Positions 25,175 through 33,527 are shown, counted from the stretch's first letter. The stretch: 51,763 nt of DNA from Pseudobdellovibrionaceae bacterium (GCA_018663505.1 JABJQG010000060.1:1-51763); one strand, 5' to 3'. Numbers and translations: made by a program. Notes: generated by a model from the sequence alone, not told the origin.

Positions 25175-25309
25175 ATGGAAGAGAAAGTAGAAATTACTCC
25201 TATTGCGATCCCTGAAATCCACTATAATCGCTATATCGCAAATTTAATTGAACAGTTGTTGTTAATTGATGAAAAATTGTTTAAAGAAAAACCAGAGGTG
25301 AGCAAATGA
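25175..25309 (+). CDS. Small protein translationally coupled to recombinase 1
   Basis: This is a 44-residue frame: AGGAAG ribosome-binding site, ATG at 25175, MEEKVEITPIAIPEIHYNRYIANLIEQLLLIDEKLF, ending at TGA 25307-25309. Its stop overlaps the ATG of the recombinase (ATGA), a typical coupling arrangement. The second half looks like an amphipathic helix. Small proteins encoded with large serine recombinases sometimes act as recombination directionality factors; that role is only a guess here. Confidence 0.6.
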   Translation: MEEKVEITPIAIPEIHYNRYIANLIEQLLLIDEKLFKEKPEVSK

Positions 25310-27135
25310 AACGCATTGGTTTGTATATTAGAGTTAGCACCGAGGAGCAGGCCAGAGTGCAAGATGGTTCTTTGGTGTCACAACGTAAACGCCTTGAGGA
25401 ATATGTTGAGGGGCAAAATAGGCATGACCCTGATTGGGGTTTAATCACTGATATCTATGTTGATGAGGGGCGTTCAGCTAAAGACATGAATCGACCGGAG
25501 TTTCAACGGCTATTGACAGATGTACGTTTAGGTAAAGTGAATCTTGTTTTATCCACAGAGCTTTCTAGAATGTCTCGTTCAATCCGAGATTTTTGTGAAA
25601 TCTGGGATTTATTTAAAAAGCACGATACTAATTTTATTACTTTGCGTGAGCAATTTGACACAACTACTGCTGCGGGTGAAATGATGGTGTTTAACCTCAT
25701 TAACTTTGCGCAATTTGAAAGAAAACAAACTGGTGAAAGAATTGCTGCTAATTTTAAATCACGCGCCGAACGTGGGCTTTGGAATGGTGGGCAGGTGCCT
25801 TTAGGTTACCAGCGTGACTCAGAAAGCCCTGGTAAACTTCTGGTCCATAAAACTGAAAGTAAGCTTGTTAAACTTATTTTTAAACAGTTTTTAAAAACAG
25901 GTAATCTACGTGAAACTTGTGTTTACTTAAATAAATTGGGTATGAGATCCAAAAAGTACAAAAATAAAAAAGGTGAAATTAAGGGCGGTAATCATTTCAC
26001 TGTGCAAAGCCTTCATCATCTTTTAGTAAACTCAACATTTATAGGCATAAGAGAGGTCAATAAAAAGCGTGGTGATTTAAGGCAAGTCAAAGCTAACTGG
26101 CCAGCTATTGTTGATAAAACAACCTTTAATGCCGTTCAGAGAAAACTTAAAAGCAATAAACAAAAATTTAAGCCAGATAGCTGGAAAACTTACCCATATC
26201 CACTAACGGGACTTGCCGTCTGCGGTGAGTGTGGAGGTTCACTTAATGGAAAATCAGCCCATGGCAAAACAAAGAAGCATTACTATTACGATCACCCCAG
26301 AATGTTAAGAGCCGATGGCAAGGGCCATAAGCACAAATGTCGTATTCAGCGAATAAGAGCCCCTAGAGGTGAGGAGTTGGTAATGAAGTCACTAAAAGCT
26401 ATCCTCTCAGATCCAAACAAGATTAATGAGGCCGTAGCTATTTACCACAAGGACCAGGTTAAAAACCAACCTCTGGTGATTCATGGGCTTAAAACCACAA
26501 CAGATGAACTGAAATCCCTTGAGAAAAAACAGCAAAATCTAATCGATCGAATAGCAGAGCTTCCAATGAAGATCTCAGCAGCCCCTTTTTATAAGCAGCT
26601 AGAAGGTTTACAGGCACAGATTTCTGAAAAGCTACGGCTCAAAGAAGAACTCCTTAACCAGTCGACCAAAGAAAATAACATTCGAGTGCTACCCAGTGAA
26701 TTAACGGCCAGAATCCAGAGAACTGTGAATGCATTAGAAAAAACGCCACTGAAAGACCAACGTAAAATTATTGAAAATGTGATCCAGTTCGCAGAGTTTC
26801 ACCCCACACGCTTGAGGTTGGGCGTTTATGCTTCAGAAAAATCTACCAGGAGTTCGACTACTATCAAAAATGGCGGAGAGAGGTGCGCAACCTTCGAACC
26901 GCTAGCATTGCCTGGGCAGCATGATAACGGCCTATTTCTACTGAAGAATTTGGGAAGTAGAAAGTGCACTTTCTACTTCCATTCCACTTCCATTCCACTT
27001 CCATTCCACTTCCCACCTAGTGATATTCTACTTCCTAAATTGAATTTTAGTAAACTTTTCAACAGAAGCCGCTATATCTGTTTTTGGTCCTTATTTTGCT
27101 GTATATTCATCAAACTGATATTTAGTTTAAATTAG
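25306..27135 (+). CDS. Large serine recombinase 1, frame runs through the attachment core
   Basis: This is a site-specific DNA integrase/excisionase. The resolvase domain starts at once (MKRIGLYIRVSTEEQ, catalytic Ser11; LSRMSRSIRDF; EQFDTTTAAGEMM). The recombinase domain follows (RGLWNGGQVPLGYQRD ... LRETCVYLNKLG), then a zinc ribbon near residues 305-345 (CGECGGSL ... HKHKC) and a coiled coil. At codon 522 it enters TGGCGGAGAG (26871-26880). The remaining 87 residues come from beyond the core, look unlike a recombinase and pass through a 28-bp palindrome and tandem repeats. In the excised circle the tail would come from 20872-21063 instead. Confidence 0.9.
   Translation: MKRIGLYIRVSTEEQARVQDGSLVSQRKRLEEYVEGQNRHDPDWGLITDIYVDEGRSAKDMNRPEFQRLLTDVRLGKVNLVLSTELSRMSRSIRDFCEIWDLFKKHDTNFITLREQFDTTTAAGEMMVFNLINFAQFERKQTGERIAANFKSRAERGLWNGGQVPLGYQRDSESPGKLLVHKTESKLVKLIFKQFLKTGNLRETCVYLNKLGMRSKKYKNKKGEIKGGNHFTVQSLHHLLVNSTFIGIREVNKKRGDLRQVKANWPAIVDKTTFNAVQRKLKSNKQKFKPDSWKTYPYPLTGLAVCGECGGSLNGKSAHGKTKKHYYYDHPRMLRADGKGHKHKCRIQRIRAPRGEELVMKSLKAILSDPNKINEAVAIYHKDQVKNQPLVIHGLKTTTDELKSLEKKQQNLIDRIAELPMKISAAPFYKQLEGLQAQISEKLRLKEELLNQSTKENNIRVLPSELTARIQRTVNALEKTPLKDQRKIIENVIQFAEFHPTRLRLGVYASEKSTRSSTTIKNGGERCATFEPLALPGQHDNGLFLLKNLGSRKCTFYFHSTSIPLPFHFPPSDILLPKLNFSKLFNRSRYICFWSLFCCIFIKLIFSLN
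26871..26880. repeat. Attachment core between elements 1 and 2
   Basis: TGGCGGAGAG here and at 42040-42049 is the complement of the 3' end of tRNA-Ser with CCA. The 18 bp ending here (26863-26880) match 42032-42049 at 17 positions. The shorter TGGCGGAGA recurs at 20871. Confidence 0.6.
26953..26980. repeat. 28-bp perfect palindrome
   Basis: GGAAGTAGAAAGTG followed directly by its reverse complement (26967-26980). It lies about 75 bp inside the left end of element 2 and is followed immediately by tandem repeats. Confidence 0.8.
26981..27013. repeat. 11-bp tandem repeat, three copies
   Basis: ATTCCACTTCC occurs three times exactly, head to tail (26981, 26992, 27003). A related CTACTTCC lies further right near 27031 and at the end of the palindrome. 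Confidence 0.85.
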
Positions 27136-27152
27136 ATAATACAGGAGCTGTT

Positions 27153-27959
27153 ATGCAAATTTTAAAAACAATAATTGTCCTCAGTGCTGTAGTTCTTACA
27201 GTAAATGCTTGCAGCTCCAAGAGCGATTCAGACAAGTCCGTTAGAGACGCAAACAGGTCGATTGATGAGTCTAAGAAGAAAGCCGATGATGCCGTAAAAG
27301 AAGCTGAGAAGGCTGGGCAAGCAACAAAGGATATTACAGCTAGCGGTGGTCAGCCTGGCTCTATAGCTATTTCAGGCGAGATTGTTAAAGATGAAAGTAA
27401 AGCTATAGATGGCTTAGACCCTAGAGTTTTTTTAGACGTTGCTACTGGCAAAGGGTGGCGAGGATCAAATCCTGTATTAACAGCTAGCATTATTTTAAAA
27501 GGAAGTTTAGCGCTAGAGCAGAAAAAACAGCTTAATGAATTAAAACTTGGCCAATTTCTGAATTTTGGATGTGACCTTTCAAATAATCAAGTTAATGGAT
27601 TAACAGAGAAGCCCCTGGAACCATTAGTTGTTACAGGCAGCACTTCGGTACAGATTGTATCTGCTGAAAACATATTCGTCTGTGATGCAAGTCTATTACA
27701 AGGTCAGTTTTTAAGTTTGGTCTCGAAACGCCTTTTTCTTTCAAGTATGCAGATTGTGATTACTGGACTGGGGCAATTATCAGTAATAGCAGAGTCACTT
27801 TCATTAGAAGGGCAAAACTTAATTAAACTTGAGGGTGAAGATGGCAGTGCAACACTATTGTCAGGACCAAGTCTAAATATGAATGTAAAAAAATTAACTG
27901 GAACAGGTAATCTTAAAATAAACTCCAATGGATCTAACTATGTTGAGAAGGTAAACTAA
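27153..27959 (+). CDS. Lipoprotein with coiled-coil N-terminus and beta-rich C-terminus
   Basis: This 268-residue protein has a lipoprotein signal (LKTIIVLSAVVLTVNAC, lipid Cys20). Residues 21-65 form a charged Ala/Lys/Glu/Asp coiled coil (SVRDANRSIDESKKKADDAVKEAEKAGQA). The rest is beta-rich and Leu/Gly/Ser-rich (VTGSTSVQIVSAENIFVCDASLLQG, ITGLGQLSVIAESLSLEGQ), resembling a short beta-solenoid. CAGGAG precedes the ATG. Its stop overlaps the next start (TAATG), so it is the first gene of a three-gene operon with an exported serine protease. It could be an envelope anchor or target for that protease; this is inference. Confidence 0.7.
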   Translation: MQILKTIIVLSAVVLTVNACSSKSDSDKSVRDANRSIDESKKKADDAVKEAEKAGQATKDITASGGQPGSIAISGEIVKDESKAIDGLDPRVFLDVATGKGWRGSNPVLTASIILKGSLALEQKKQLNELKLGQFLNFGCDLSNNQVNGLTEKPLEPLVVTGSTSVQIVSAENIFVCDASLLQGQFLSLVSKRLFLSSMQIVITGLGQLSVIAESLSLEGQNLIKLEGEDGSATLLSGPSLNMNVKKLTGTGNLKINSNGSNYVEKVN

Positions 27960-29380
27960 TGTCGAAGCTAACATTACTAATCGCCCTTGGAATTATTTCG
28001 ATCAATGCAAAGGCAAGTGTAACGGACTATTTAGAGAAAGCTGTCTTAATTGAAGAGATTACTTCTGATGGTACTGTTAAAAATAGATTCTTAGACTATA
28101 TGACGAAGTCTGACGATGAGAAGAGCTTCTTCTCTTATGCTCCAGATATTTCTTCCTTTTCTTGGTTTGGAGCATGTTTAAAAGAAGATAGTTCTCCTTG
28201 TAAAAGACTTGTTCAAAGCAAAAAAGAGTTTGAAAGAGCCTTTTCTTTGAGTAATGGTAGAAAGGAAGCTGACCCCTCTATGGGACTACCGCCAATGCAG
28301 GATTTTCCAGTTGCAACAACAACTAGTATCATCAAAGAAGAGAAAAATGAACTTCATTTAAAAATTGAGCAAAACATCATGGGTAATTCAATGATTGGTT
28401 TTTTCAAAGTAAAAAAAGTGCCAATGTTAAGCGATCTTAAAATGAATTTTTCAATTCCTGAAAAAGATGAACCAAATAGAGTTGATATAAGTAGTGTTGA
28501 AGACAACTTGAAACAATTAGCATTATCAGTTGTGATGCTTCAATCAAATGGTGACATGGAGAACCTTTTAGGCGGAAATAGTGTTGGGCATGGCACAGGG
28601 TTTTTTATCTCTGAGGATGGCTTATTACTAACTAATTATCATGTAATTGATGATTTTAAAATTTGTATCCAAAAATTGATTTGTGAAGTGGAGTTTAAAC
28701 AAACTTTACCTGACAACTCGAAAAGAGGCTTCAACGCCGTTGTAAAAGTTTTGGCTTCAAGCCAGCCACATGATTTTGTCTTACTTAAAGTTGATCTTCC
28801 AGCTAATCTTAAATTCTCATACCTAAAACTAGAAAAGGGTGTTGTTGGCCCAAATTTAGTTACTCTTGGATATCCAGGAGACATTACTGAAGAAATTGAA
28901 GATGAGAAAAGCAGGGCGAGATTAACATATAGCTTTGGAAAACTGGTATCATTTCACTCCAGAACCTACGCTACAAGTGCCTACATATACCAAGGAGCAA
29001 GTGGGAGTCCAATACTTAACCCAAATACCCTTTCGGTTGTAGGGTTACTGTCCAATGGAGCTGGCACACCTAAGCGTGGTATAGGATCTCCAGGACTGGC
29101 TAGACCCATTCATTTGATAGACCTTGAGTTCGGTCTTTCAGATTATATATCTGGAGCTAAACAGCAAAGAGTTAAGGGGCTTATTTCTAAAATCCAAACA
29201 ACAAGAAATATTTCGATTGCTAAAGGTTTATTAGAGGATTACAGGTTGGAAAAAACTTATCTTGGATTGAAATCCGTTAAAAATTTAATGATTAACCATT
29301 CTTCAAACGGTATTCGTTTGGAAATCATGAAGATTTTAGAAACTATGGGTTTTTTGGTGGGGTCATCTGATGGGCAGTAA
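27959..29380 (+). CDS. Exported trypsin-like (S1/S6-type) serine protease
   Basis: This 473-residue protein has a signal peptide (MSKLTLLIALGIISINAKA). A 190-residue N-terminal domain of unknown type precedes a trypsin-like domain with an intact triad: His in GHGTGFFISEDGLLLTNYHV (about residue 227), Asp in PHDFVLLKVD (about 270) and Ser in YQGASGSPIL (about 348). This is like the Do/HtrA and V8 families but without a PDZ domain. The C-terminal 80 residues are helical. It overlaps the lipoprotein gene (TAATG) and the following small gene by 11 bp. The coupled trio suggests one function at the envelope. Confidence 0.8.
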   Translation: MSKLTLLIALGIISINAKASVTDYLEKAVLIEEITSDGTVKNRFLDYMTKSDDEKSFFSYAPDISSFSWFGACLKEDSSPCKRLVQSKKEFERAFSLSNGRKEADPSMGLPPMQDFPVATTTSIIKEEKNELHLKIEQNIMGNSMIGFFKVKKVPMLSDLKMNFSIPEKDEPNRVDISSVEDNLKQLALSVVMLQSNGDMENLLGGNSVGHGTGFFISEDGLLLTNYHVIDDFKICIQKLICEVEFKQTLPDNSKRGFNAVVKVLASSQPHDFVLLKVDLPANLKFSYLKLEKGVVGPNLVTLGYPGDITEEIEDEKSRARLTYSFGKLVSFHSRTYATSAYIYQGASGSPILNPNTLSVVGLLSNGAGTPKRGIGSPGLARPIHLIDLEFGLSDYISGAKQQRVKGLISKIQTTRNISIAKGLLEDYRLEKTYLGLKSVKNLMINHSSNGIRLEIMKILETMGFLVGSSDGQ

Positions 29381-29627
29381 TGTGGATTATTGGGATAAGT
29401 ACAACGATGTACAAAAGAAAATATCATTGCTAGCTGATTCTCTTGGAGTTACAGAAGTTTACTTGAGAAAAAATGCTAAGAATTTTGACCTGCTTATTAG
29501 ACTACAGGTACAACGTCTCTTAAGAGATAAACTAGCTATACTTGAAACAATACGCAGTTCAGGTCTGGCGGCTATGGCCTCTAAACCTATTGTTAATATT
29601 AATTCTTATCGACAGCTTTCGGGCTAA
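29370..29627 (+). CDS. Small cytoplasmic protein coupled to the serine protease
   Basis: This 85-residue protein has no signal peptide. It is helical throughout (DVQKKISLLADSLGVTEVYLRKN, FDLLIRLQVQRLLRDKLAILETIRSSGLAAMAS). The start lies inside the protease gene (11-bp overlap), indicating coupling, and its last 29 bp overlap the end of the convergent HD-domain gene. The phrase DSLGVTEVYLRKNAKNF could be a short helix-turn-helix, but this is weak. No family is recognised. Confidence 0.6.
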   Translation: MGSNVDYWDKYNDVQKKISLLADSLGVTEVYLRKNAKNFDLLIRLQVQRLLRDKLAILETIRSSGLAAMASKPIVNINSYRQLSG

Positions 29628-31062
29628 TAGCTTCATCGTTTTCACTTAAATTTTCTAGATCCTGCTTTGTTTCTTGAATCATATCAACAATGGCAGCACG
29701 GCTAACCTCTTCATAGATTTTATCTACAACATCCTTAAATTTTGGATGATAGAAGATTCTTCGTACTGAAAACGATCCATTATAGTGAGCTATCAAGTCT
29801 GATATTGATTTCATATTATCTGAGACAAGCTTTTTCCTTACAAAGGATTTACAAATAATTGGGAAATCCAGTAGAGAAGGCTTTTTTATTGCTTTTTCAC
29901 TCGTGTATATTGCATAGAAGCCATCATCAATAGATTTTTTAAATTTATTTTCAATGACTTGCTCCAAACTCTTATCATTACCAAAACTTTCAAAGCCCAA
30001 ATACCAGAGTTTTCTCTCTCGAATCACTTCGATTAATTCTTTTGGAACATTATCTTGATGTATAAAACTCTCATCATCTACCAATAAATACTTATCGACG
30101 TTAGGGGGTAACTCATATGGCTTTTCTTCCCTGCTACATAGAACATCAAATATTTTATTGCAATTCGCATCTGTCCTATGACTATAAACTTGAACGTGCA
30201 TTTGATACCTAGAAAATAAAAAGTCTTCAAAAGCTGACAAGGATTTTCTCATAATTCCAAATTGATAAAACCCTTTGCTTTGGTGTTTAACAATACAAAG
30301 CCCATCTCTAAGGCGGTTAAGGTCATACTTTCCATAAGGAACACCACAGAAATGGCTATCCCTTAATAGGTAATCCATTCTATCAGAATCAAGTTCCCCA
30401 TCAACTAACAATCTCAATAAAGACACTGTAGTTTTACTAAAAGACTCTGGTACTTCGACATGTTCATATTTAAGAGCTGAAACAAGTTGAATTTCATTTT
30501 TTGTCCATTTTAAATCTCTTAAAATTTTATCCATTATTAATAACGAATAGTCCTCATGATCTGCCTTTGTTTTTTTCTTTTTCTTAAGGTTGTGCTTTTT
30601 CTTATTTCTCAAAGCCTCAATTACAAAATTTGAAGAACCTTCTTTGTTTTCCTCAACAAGTTTATCAATTTCGGGCATTACAGACTCGGAAGCATGTGAA
30701 AATGGCCCATGACCCACGTCGTGGAGTAGTGCCGCAATGGCTACATAGTCTTGTAATGGAGATAGAATATCTTCTAGTTCTTGCTCATTTAATAAGATAA
30801 ATTCGGAGTTTTCTAGACATCCTTGATTTTTCATACGCACTTCTTCATGCACTTTTTTGATAGAGTTTATCAATAGCTTTGCTATATGATAAGCCCCAAT
30901 CGAGTGTTCAAACCTAGAATGCTTGGCTCCTGGAAATACTCTATCCAAAAAGCCCAAGGCCTTCACTCTTCGTAGGCGCTGAAACCCAGGGTGATTTATA
31001 ACCGCTTTAGCTTTTTCACAAATTTTAATTGTCCCATGAATAGGATCATGTATTACTTGCAT
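29599..31062 (-). CDS. HD-domain dNTP triphosphohydrolase-like protein (SAMHD1/YwfO-type)
   Basis: This 487-residue protein carries the metal-binding HD pattern of deoxynucleotide triphosphohydrolases: IHDPIHGTI, FQRLRRVKALGF, PGAKHSRFEHSIGAYHIA (H48, H53), LLHDVGHGPFSH (H114-D115) and the later LLVDGELDSDRMDYLLRDSHFCGVPYG. Relatives hydrolyse dNTPs, and in both bacteria and animals some restrict viruses by draining dNTP pools. A Lys-rich insert (KKKHNLKKKKKTKADHED) follows the HD site. It is convergent with the protease operon, overlapping it by 29 bp. A defence role inside element 2 is plausible but inferred. Confidence 0.85.
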   Translation of the reverse strand: MQVIHDPIHGTIKICEKAKAVINHPGFQRLRRVKALGFLDRVFPGAKHSRFEHSIGAYHIAKLLINSIKKVHEEVRMKNQGCLENSEFILLNEQELEDILSPLQDYVAIAALLHDVGHGPFSHASESVMPEIDKLVEENKEGSSNFVIEALRNKKKHNLKKKKKTKADHEDYSLLIMDKILRDLKWTKNEIQLVSALKYEHVEVPESFSKTTVSLLRLLVDGELDSDRMDYLLRDSHFCGVPYGKYDLNRLRDGLCIVKHQSKGFYQFGIMRKSLSAFEDFLFSRYQMHVQVYSHRTDANCNKIFDVLCSREEKPYELPPNVDKYLLVDDESFIHQDNVPKELIEVIRERKLWYLGFESFGNDKSLEQVIENKFKKSIDDGFYAIYTSEKAIKKPSLLDFPIICKSFVRKKLVSDNMKSISDLIAHYNGSFSVRRIFYHPKFKDVVDKIYEEVSRAAIVDMIQETKQDLENLSENDEAISPKAVDKN

Positions 31063-31257
31063 TCAGTTTCCTCATAACAGTTAGTTACTATAAGTATTCT
31101 AGTCGGTAATTTAACGATAATTCTGAACTGCTATAGACCGTAGTTTGATCCAGTTTTAAAATAGTAATCTTTAAATATGTACGAACTAAAGCCACAGTTT
31201 GCAGTCTCAATTGCACTGCCATGGGTTGTTGTGATTGTTTTAATCTCAGGAGGATTA

Positions 31258-31713
31258 ATGAGTAATAAAAATGAAGATCTAGAGTTTAACCTAGCCAAAC
31301 ATATAGCTGCTAGCTTCCCAGGAAAAGGGCCGTTTTTTTTAGCTAATACTGCGAATGCAAAGCTCAATTCAGTAACAAGCAATAAATCGCATGGTAGCTC
31401 AAAACAGCCTTTATCATCTAAACCTACAGCAACCACACCAACAGCTAGTAAAACACCAGAGAAGATCAGTATAGGCGCTAAGATTACATCCCAGAGCCAC
31501 AGTAAGCCCTTCAGACCGACAACTCCTAGTAGTAAGGGCTTTTCCAAAGAAGCAAGAAGCAAAGACCACCAGCACAGCAGTGTGGCAAACTATGAAAAAA
31601 GGGTTAGAGATAAAGTGGATCAGATGCAAGGTGAAACAACCACTAAGGGTAAGGATAAACAGCAGGGCCTAGCTCAAAAAGTTGGCTACAAAATGCCAGA
31701 GCCAAAAGTATAA
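31258..31713 (+). CDS. Disordered Ser/Thr/Lys-rich small protein
   Basis: The frame opens at 31177, but CAGGAGGATTA directly before the ATG at 31258 is a far better start (151 residues). The first 35 residues look folded (NEDLEFNLAKHIAASFPGKGPFF). The rest is low-complexity, rich in Ser, Thr, Lys and Pro (ATTPTASKTPEKIS, TTKGKDKQQGLAQ), with a predicted charge strongly positive. No family is recognised. It is divergent from the HD gene. Confidence 0.55.
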   Translation: MSNKNEDLEFNLAKHIAASFPGKGPFFLANTANAKLNSVTSNKSHGSSKQPLSSKPTATTPTASKTPEKISIGAKITSQSHSKPFRPTTPSSKGFSKEARSKDHQHSSVANYEKRVRDKVDQMQGETTTKGKDKQQGLAQKVGYKMPEPKV

Positions 31714-31714
31714 C

Positions 31715-31785
31715 TTACTGGCTCCACTGCACAATGACCAATAACTTGGGTTTTTCTCATAAAAGATTAAAGCTGGAGCCAGTAA
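31715..31785. repeat. 12-bp inverted repeat
   Basis: TTACTGGCTCCA (31715-31726) is exactly complementary to 31774-31785, 47 bp apart, just after the disordered protein gene. It may help end transcription; no T-tract. Confidence 0.45.
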
Positions 31786-31931
31786 ATATGCTGGGAGCCA
31801 CTGTTAGAGCGTGTTTTGAGTAAGTTTTCTTATGGACCCACTAATGGGAAAAGCACAAAAAAGCCTATTTTTGAGCCTCGAAAGCCCGATGGCGTTCACA
31901 TTAAAAAATATTTTTATCATTATCTTTCATA

Positions 31932-32417
31932 CTAGGCAGATAGAACTTCTTTTTTAGCAGACAAAAATTCATCATCAGTCAAAGCACCATTTTTTTTCAG
32001 TTCAGTAAGTTCTTTTAACTGAGTAGCTTTAGAATCACCTTTTAAAGTACCAGAGCTGGGCAACTCTTTAGCAGCTCTCTCGATTGCCTTTTTTACTTTG
32101 GAACTGCCCATCAGGTAGTAAATAGGTATGAAGACTAAGAGTAAAAAACCAGAAAGAACCGTAAGTGCCGCAAAGATCCATATTAAAGCACTTGCTTTCG
32201 TATAGGCAGAGATTTTGTACCCACTTCCAGCTTCTTCAATTAAAATCTTCATCTTAAAACCGAGGTGGGAAAAATCCTTGAAATTAGTTGCTTGAAGTGA
32301 TGCTCCCATTTGCTCTTGAAGAGCTTTAGTTAGTAAATCAAGTGTCTCAGGATTTTTACTACAATGAACTGTTTTTACAAAAAACTCTTTAAAGCCGTTC
32401 TCGATTTTATCTTCCAT
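31932..32417 (-). CDS. Membrane protein with C-terminal SHOCT motif
   Basis: This 161-residue protein has an N-terminal alpha/beta part, two hydrophobic stretches at about 77-106 (SALIWIFAALTVLSGFLLLVFIPIYYLM) forming a hairpin or one long helix, and a C-terminal SHOCT motif (QLKELTELKKNGALTDDEFLSAKKEVL). SHOCT occurs at the ends of many small membrane proteins and probably mediates oligomerisation. It is downstream of a lipoprotein gene on the same strand, 24 bp away, so likely co-transcribed. Confidence 0.75.
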   Translation of the reverse strand: MEDKIENGFKEFFVKTVHCSKNPETLDLLTKALQEQMGASLQATNFKDFSHLGFKMKILIEEAGSGYKISAYTKASALIWIFAALTVLSGFLLLVFIPIYYLMGSSKVKKAIERAAKELPSSGTLKGDSKATQLKELTELKKNGALTDDEFLSAKKEVLSA

Positions 32418-32441
32418 ATATTTTTTCTCCGTTTAGATATA

Positions 32442-33527
32442 TTAATTTTGGGTAAAACTATAATTCCCATCAGAATCATAGCAAACTTCTCCATCTATAA
32501 ATGCTGTTGAGCCATCGCCAAGCACGATTTCTTTTTCTGCGGAGTAACAAACCAGCGGTAGTTGATTATTGCTAGCAGATGCTACGTCAGGCATGAAGGG
32601 CCTTTCTCCACGAATATATTCACGCCAAGACCTACCAATATATAGGGGCTCATCAAATATCGAATTCACTAAATACTTCCATTTTCCACCAGCTTGTACA
32701 TAGCCCCAAGTACCAACTTCTGTATTTGATGAGGTTGTAGCATCCCACATGTTATTAAACTCATTCTCTGTAATCTTAATGAAGTTCATTTCGCTTCTGA
32801 TTAAAATTGCAGCGGCACTGAGTTGTTCTTGAGTTGCAACATCGGGAGCTGGCGGATAGAACGCTTCATTCCCATTTTTGAGATAATCACATACTCCCCA
32901 TGGGGTATTTATTGGACACCAAGTCCAATCCACACCTGAATTGTCATCCATCTTTGTTAGTAGTAGGTCATTGCCAACATCTGTATAATTATAGATTTCC
33001 ATTGGGTGGAAGATGCTTGATGAGCTGGCCAGTTCAACATCGAATAAAAGCATGGCTCCGTAGTCAGTAGGGTTTACTGGCTCGGCTTCAATATCTGTCC
33101 TTAAATAATAGCAAAATACCTGCCGATTGTAAGACAGACTTCCATCTTCCAATTCACCGATAATTAACCTTCGTGCCTCACCTTTAGAGGCATCAAGCTC
33201 AACAAAAATTTTGTCATTCCTATAAGCGTAATATTGATTGCTGGATCGTAACCACATGGACAATAAGTCAGTCTGTGGCTCACAAGTAACACTATCTTCA
33301 AATCTATCAATAAGTGATTTCTCCCACTGTGTAAGGTCTTTGTTCTCGGTCACACATGCTTTCATGCCTGAATGGTAGTATTCGATGAATCGTTTTCTTA
33401 CTAATCCATCAGAGTCCCTTTCTGTCCACTCGCCTTTACAGACTTTTGAATCTGTAGATGCTTCCCTCTGTTGTTCTAGGCAGGATGTCGTACAGAGAAA
33501 CGTGAATAATAAAACGTACTGTTTCAT
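32442..33527 (-). CDS. Lipoprotein, unknown function
   Basis: The frame is open from 33731, but GGAGAG before the ATG at 33527 and the lipoprotein signal that follows (MKQYVLLFTFLCTTSC, lipid Cys16) set the start, giving 361 residues. The mature protein has several cysteines and is rich in aromatic and acidic residues (DWTWCPINTPWGVCDYL, GTWGYVQAGGKWKYL, CYDSDGNYSF). No family is recognised. It is divergent from an XRE regulator with inverted repeats between them. Confidence 0.65.
   Translation of the reverse strand: MKQYVLLFTFLCTTSCLEQQREASTDSKVCKGEWTERDSDGLVRKRFIEYYHSGMKACVTENKDLTQWEKSLIDRFEDSVTCEPQTDLLSMWLRSSNQYYAYRNDKIFVELDASKGEARRLIIGELEDGSLSYNRQVFCYYLRTDIEAEPVNPTDYGAMLLFDVELASSSSIFHPMEIYNYTDVGNDLLLTKMDDNSGVDWTWCPINTPWGVCDYLKNGNEAFYPPAPDVATQEQLSAAAILIRSEMNFIKITENEFNNMWDATTSSNTEVGTWGYVQAGGKWKYLVNSIFDEPLYIGRSWREYIRGERPFMPDVASASNNQLPLVCYSAEKEIVLGDGSTAFIDGEVCYDSDGNYSFTQN

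Larger units (their letters stand above)
20871..26880 (+). mobile_element. Integrative element 1 (about 6 kb)
   Basis: It is bounded by TGGCGGAGA at 20871 and TGGCGGAGAG at 26871; the second lies inside the end of a large serine recombinase gene. Cargo: BrnT-BrnA, a propeller lipoprotein, a small exported protein, a Replic_Relax replication protein and the recombinase. The left boundary is supported by an open frame that lacks a start and is in phase with the recombinase at the right core. The left core alone (9 bp) would be weak evidence. Confidence 0.55.

Noticed and set aside
24921-25222. Phe/Leu-rich minus-strand frames upstream of recombinase 1
   Set aside because: They are the complement of the purine-rich tract and have no start signals.
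26871-26950. Possible tRNA gene or remnant at the left end of element 2 (CTTCGAACC, TGGCGGAGAG)
   Set aside because: The T-arm does not pair (GCAAC against CCGCT) and no anticodon arm forms; only the attachment core is shared with the tRNA.
26981-27013. CRISPR-like array
   Set aside because: The 11-bp units are contiguous with no spacers, so it is a simple tandem repeat. No CRISPR array or cas gene was seen anywhere in the window.
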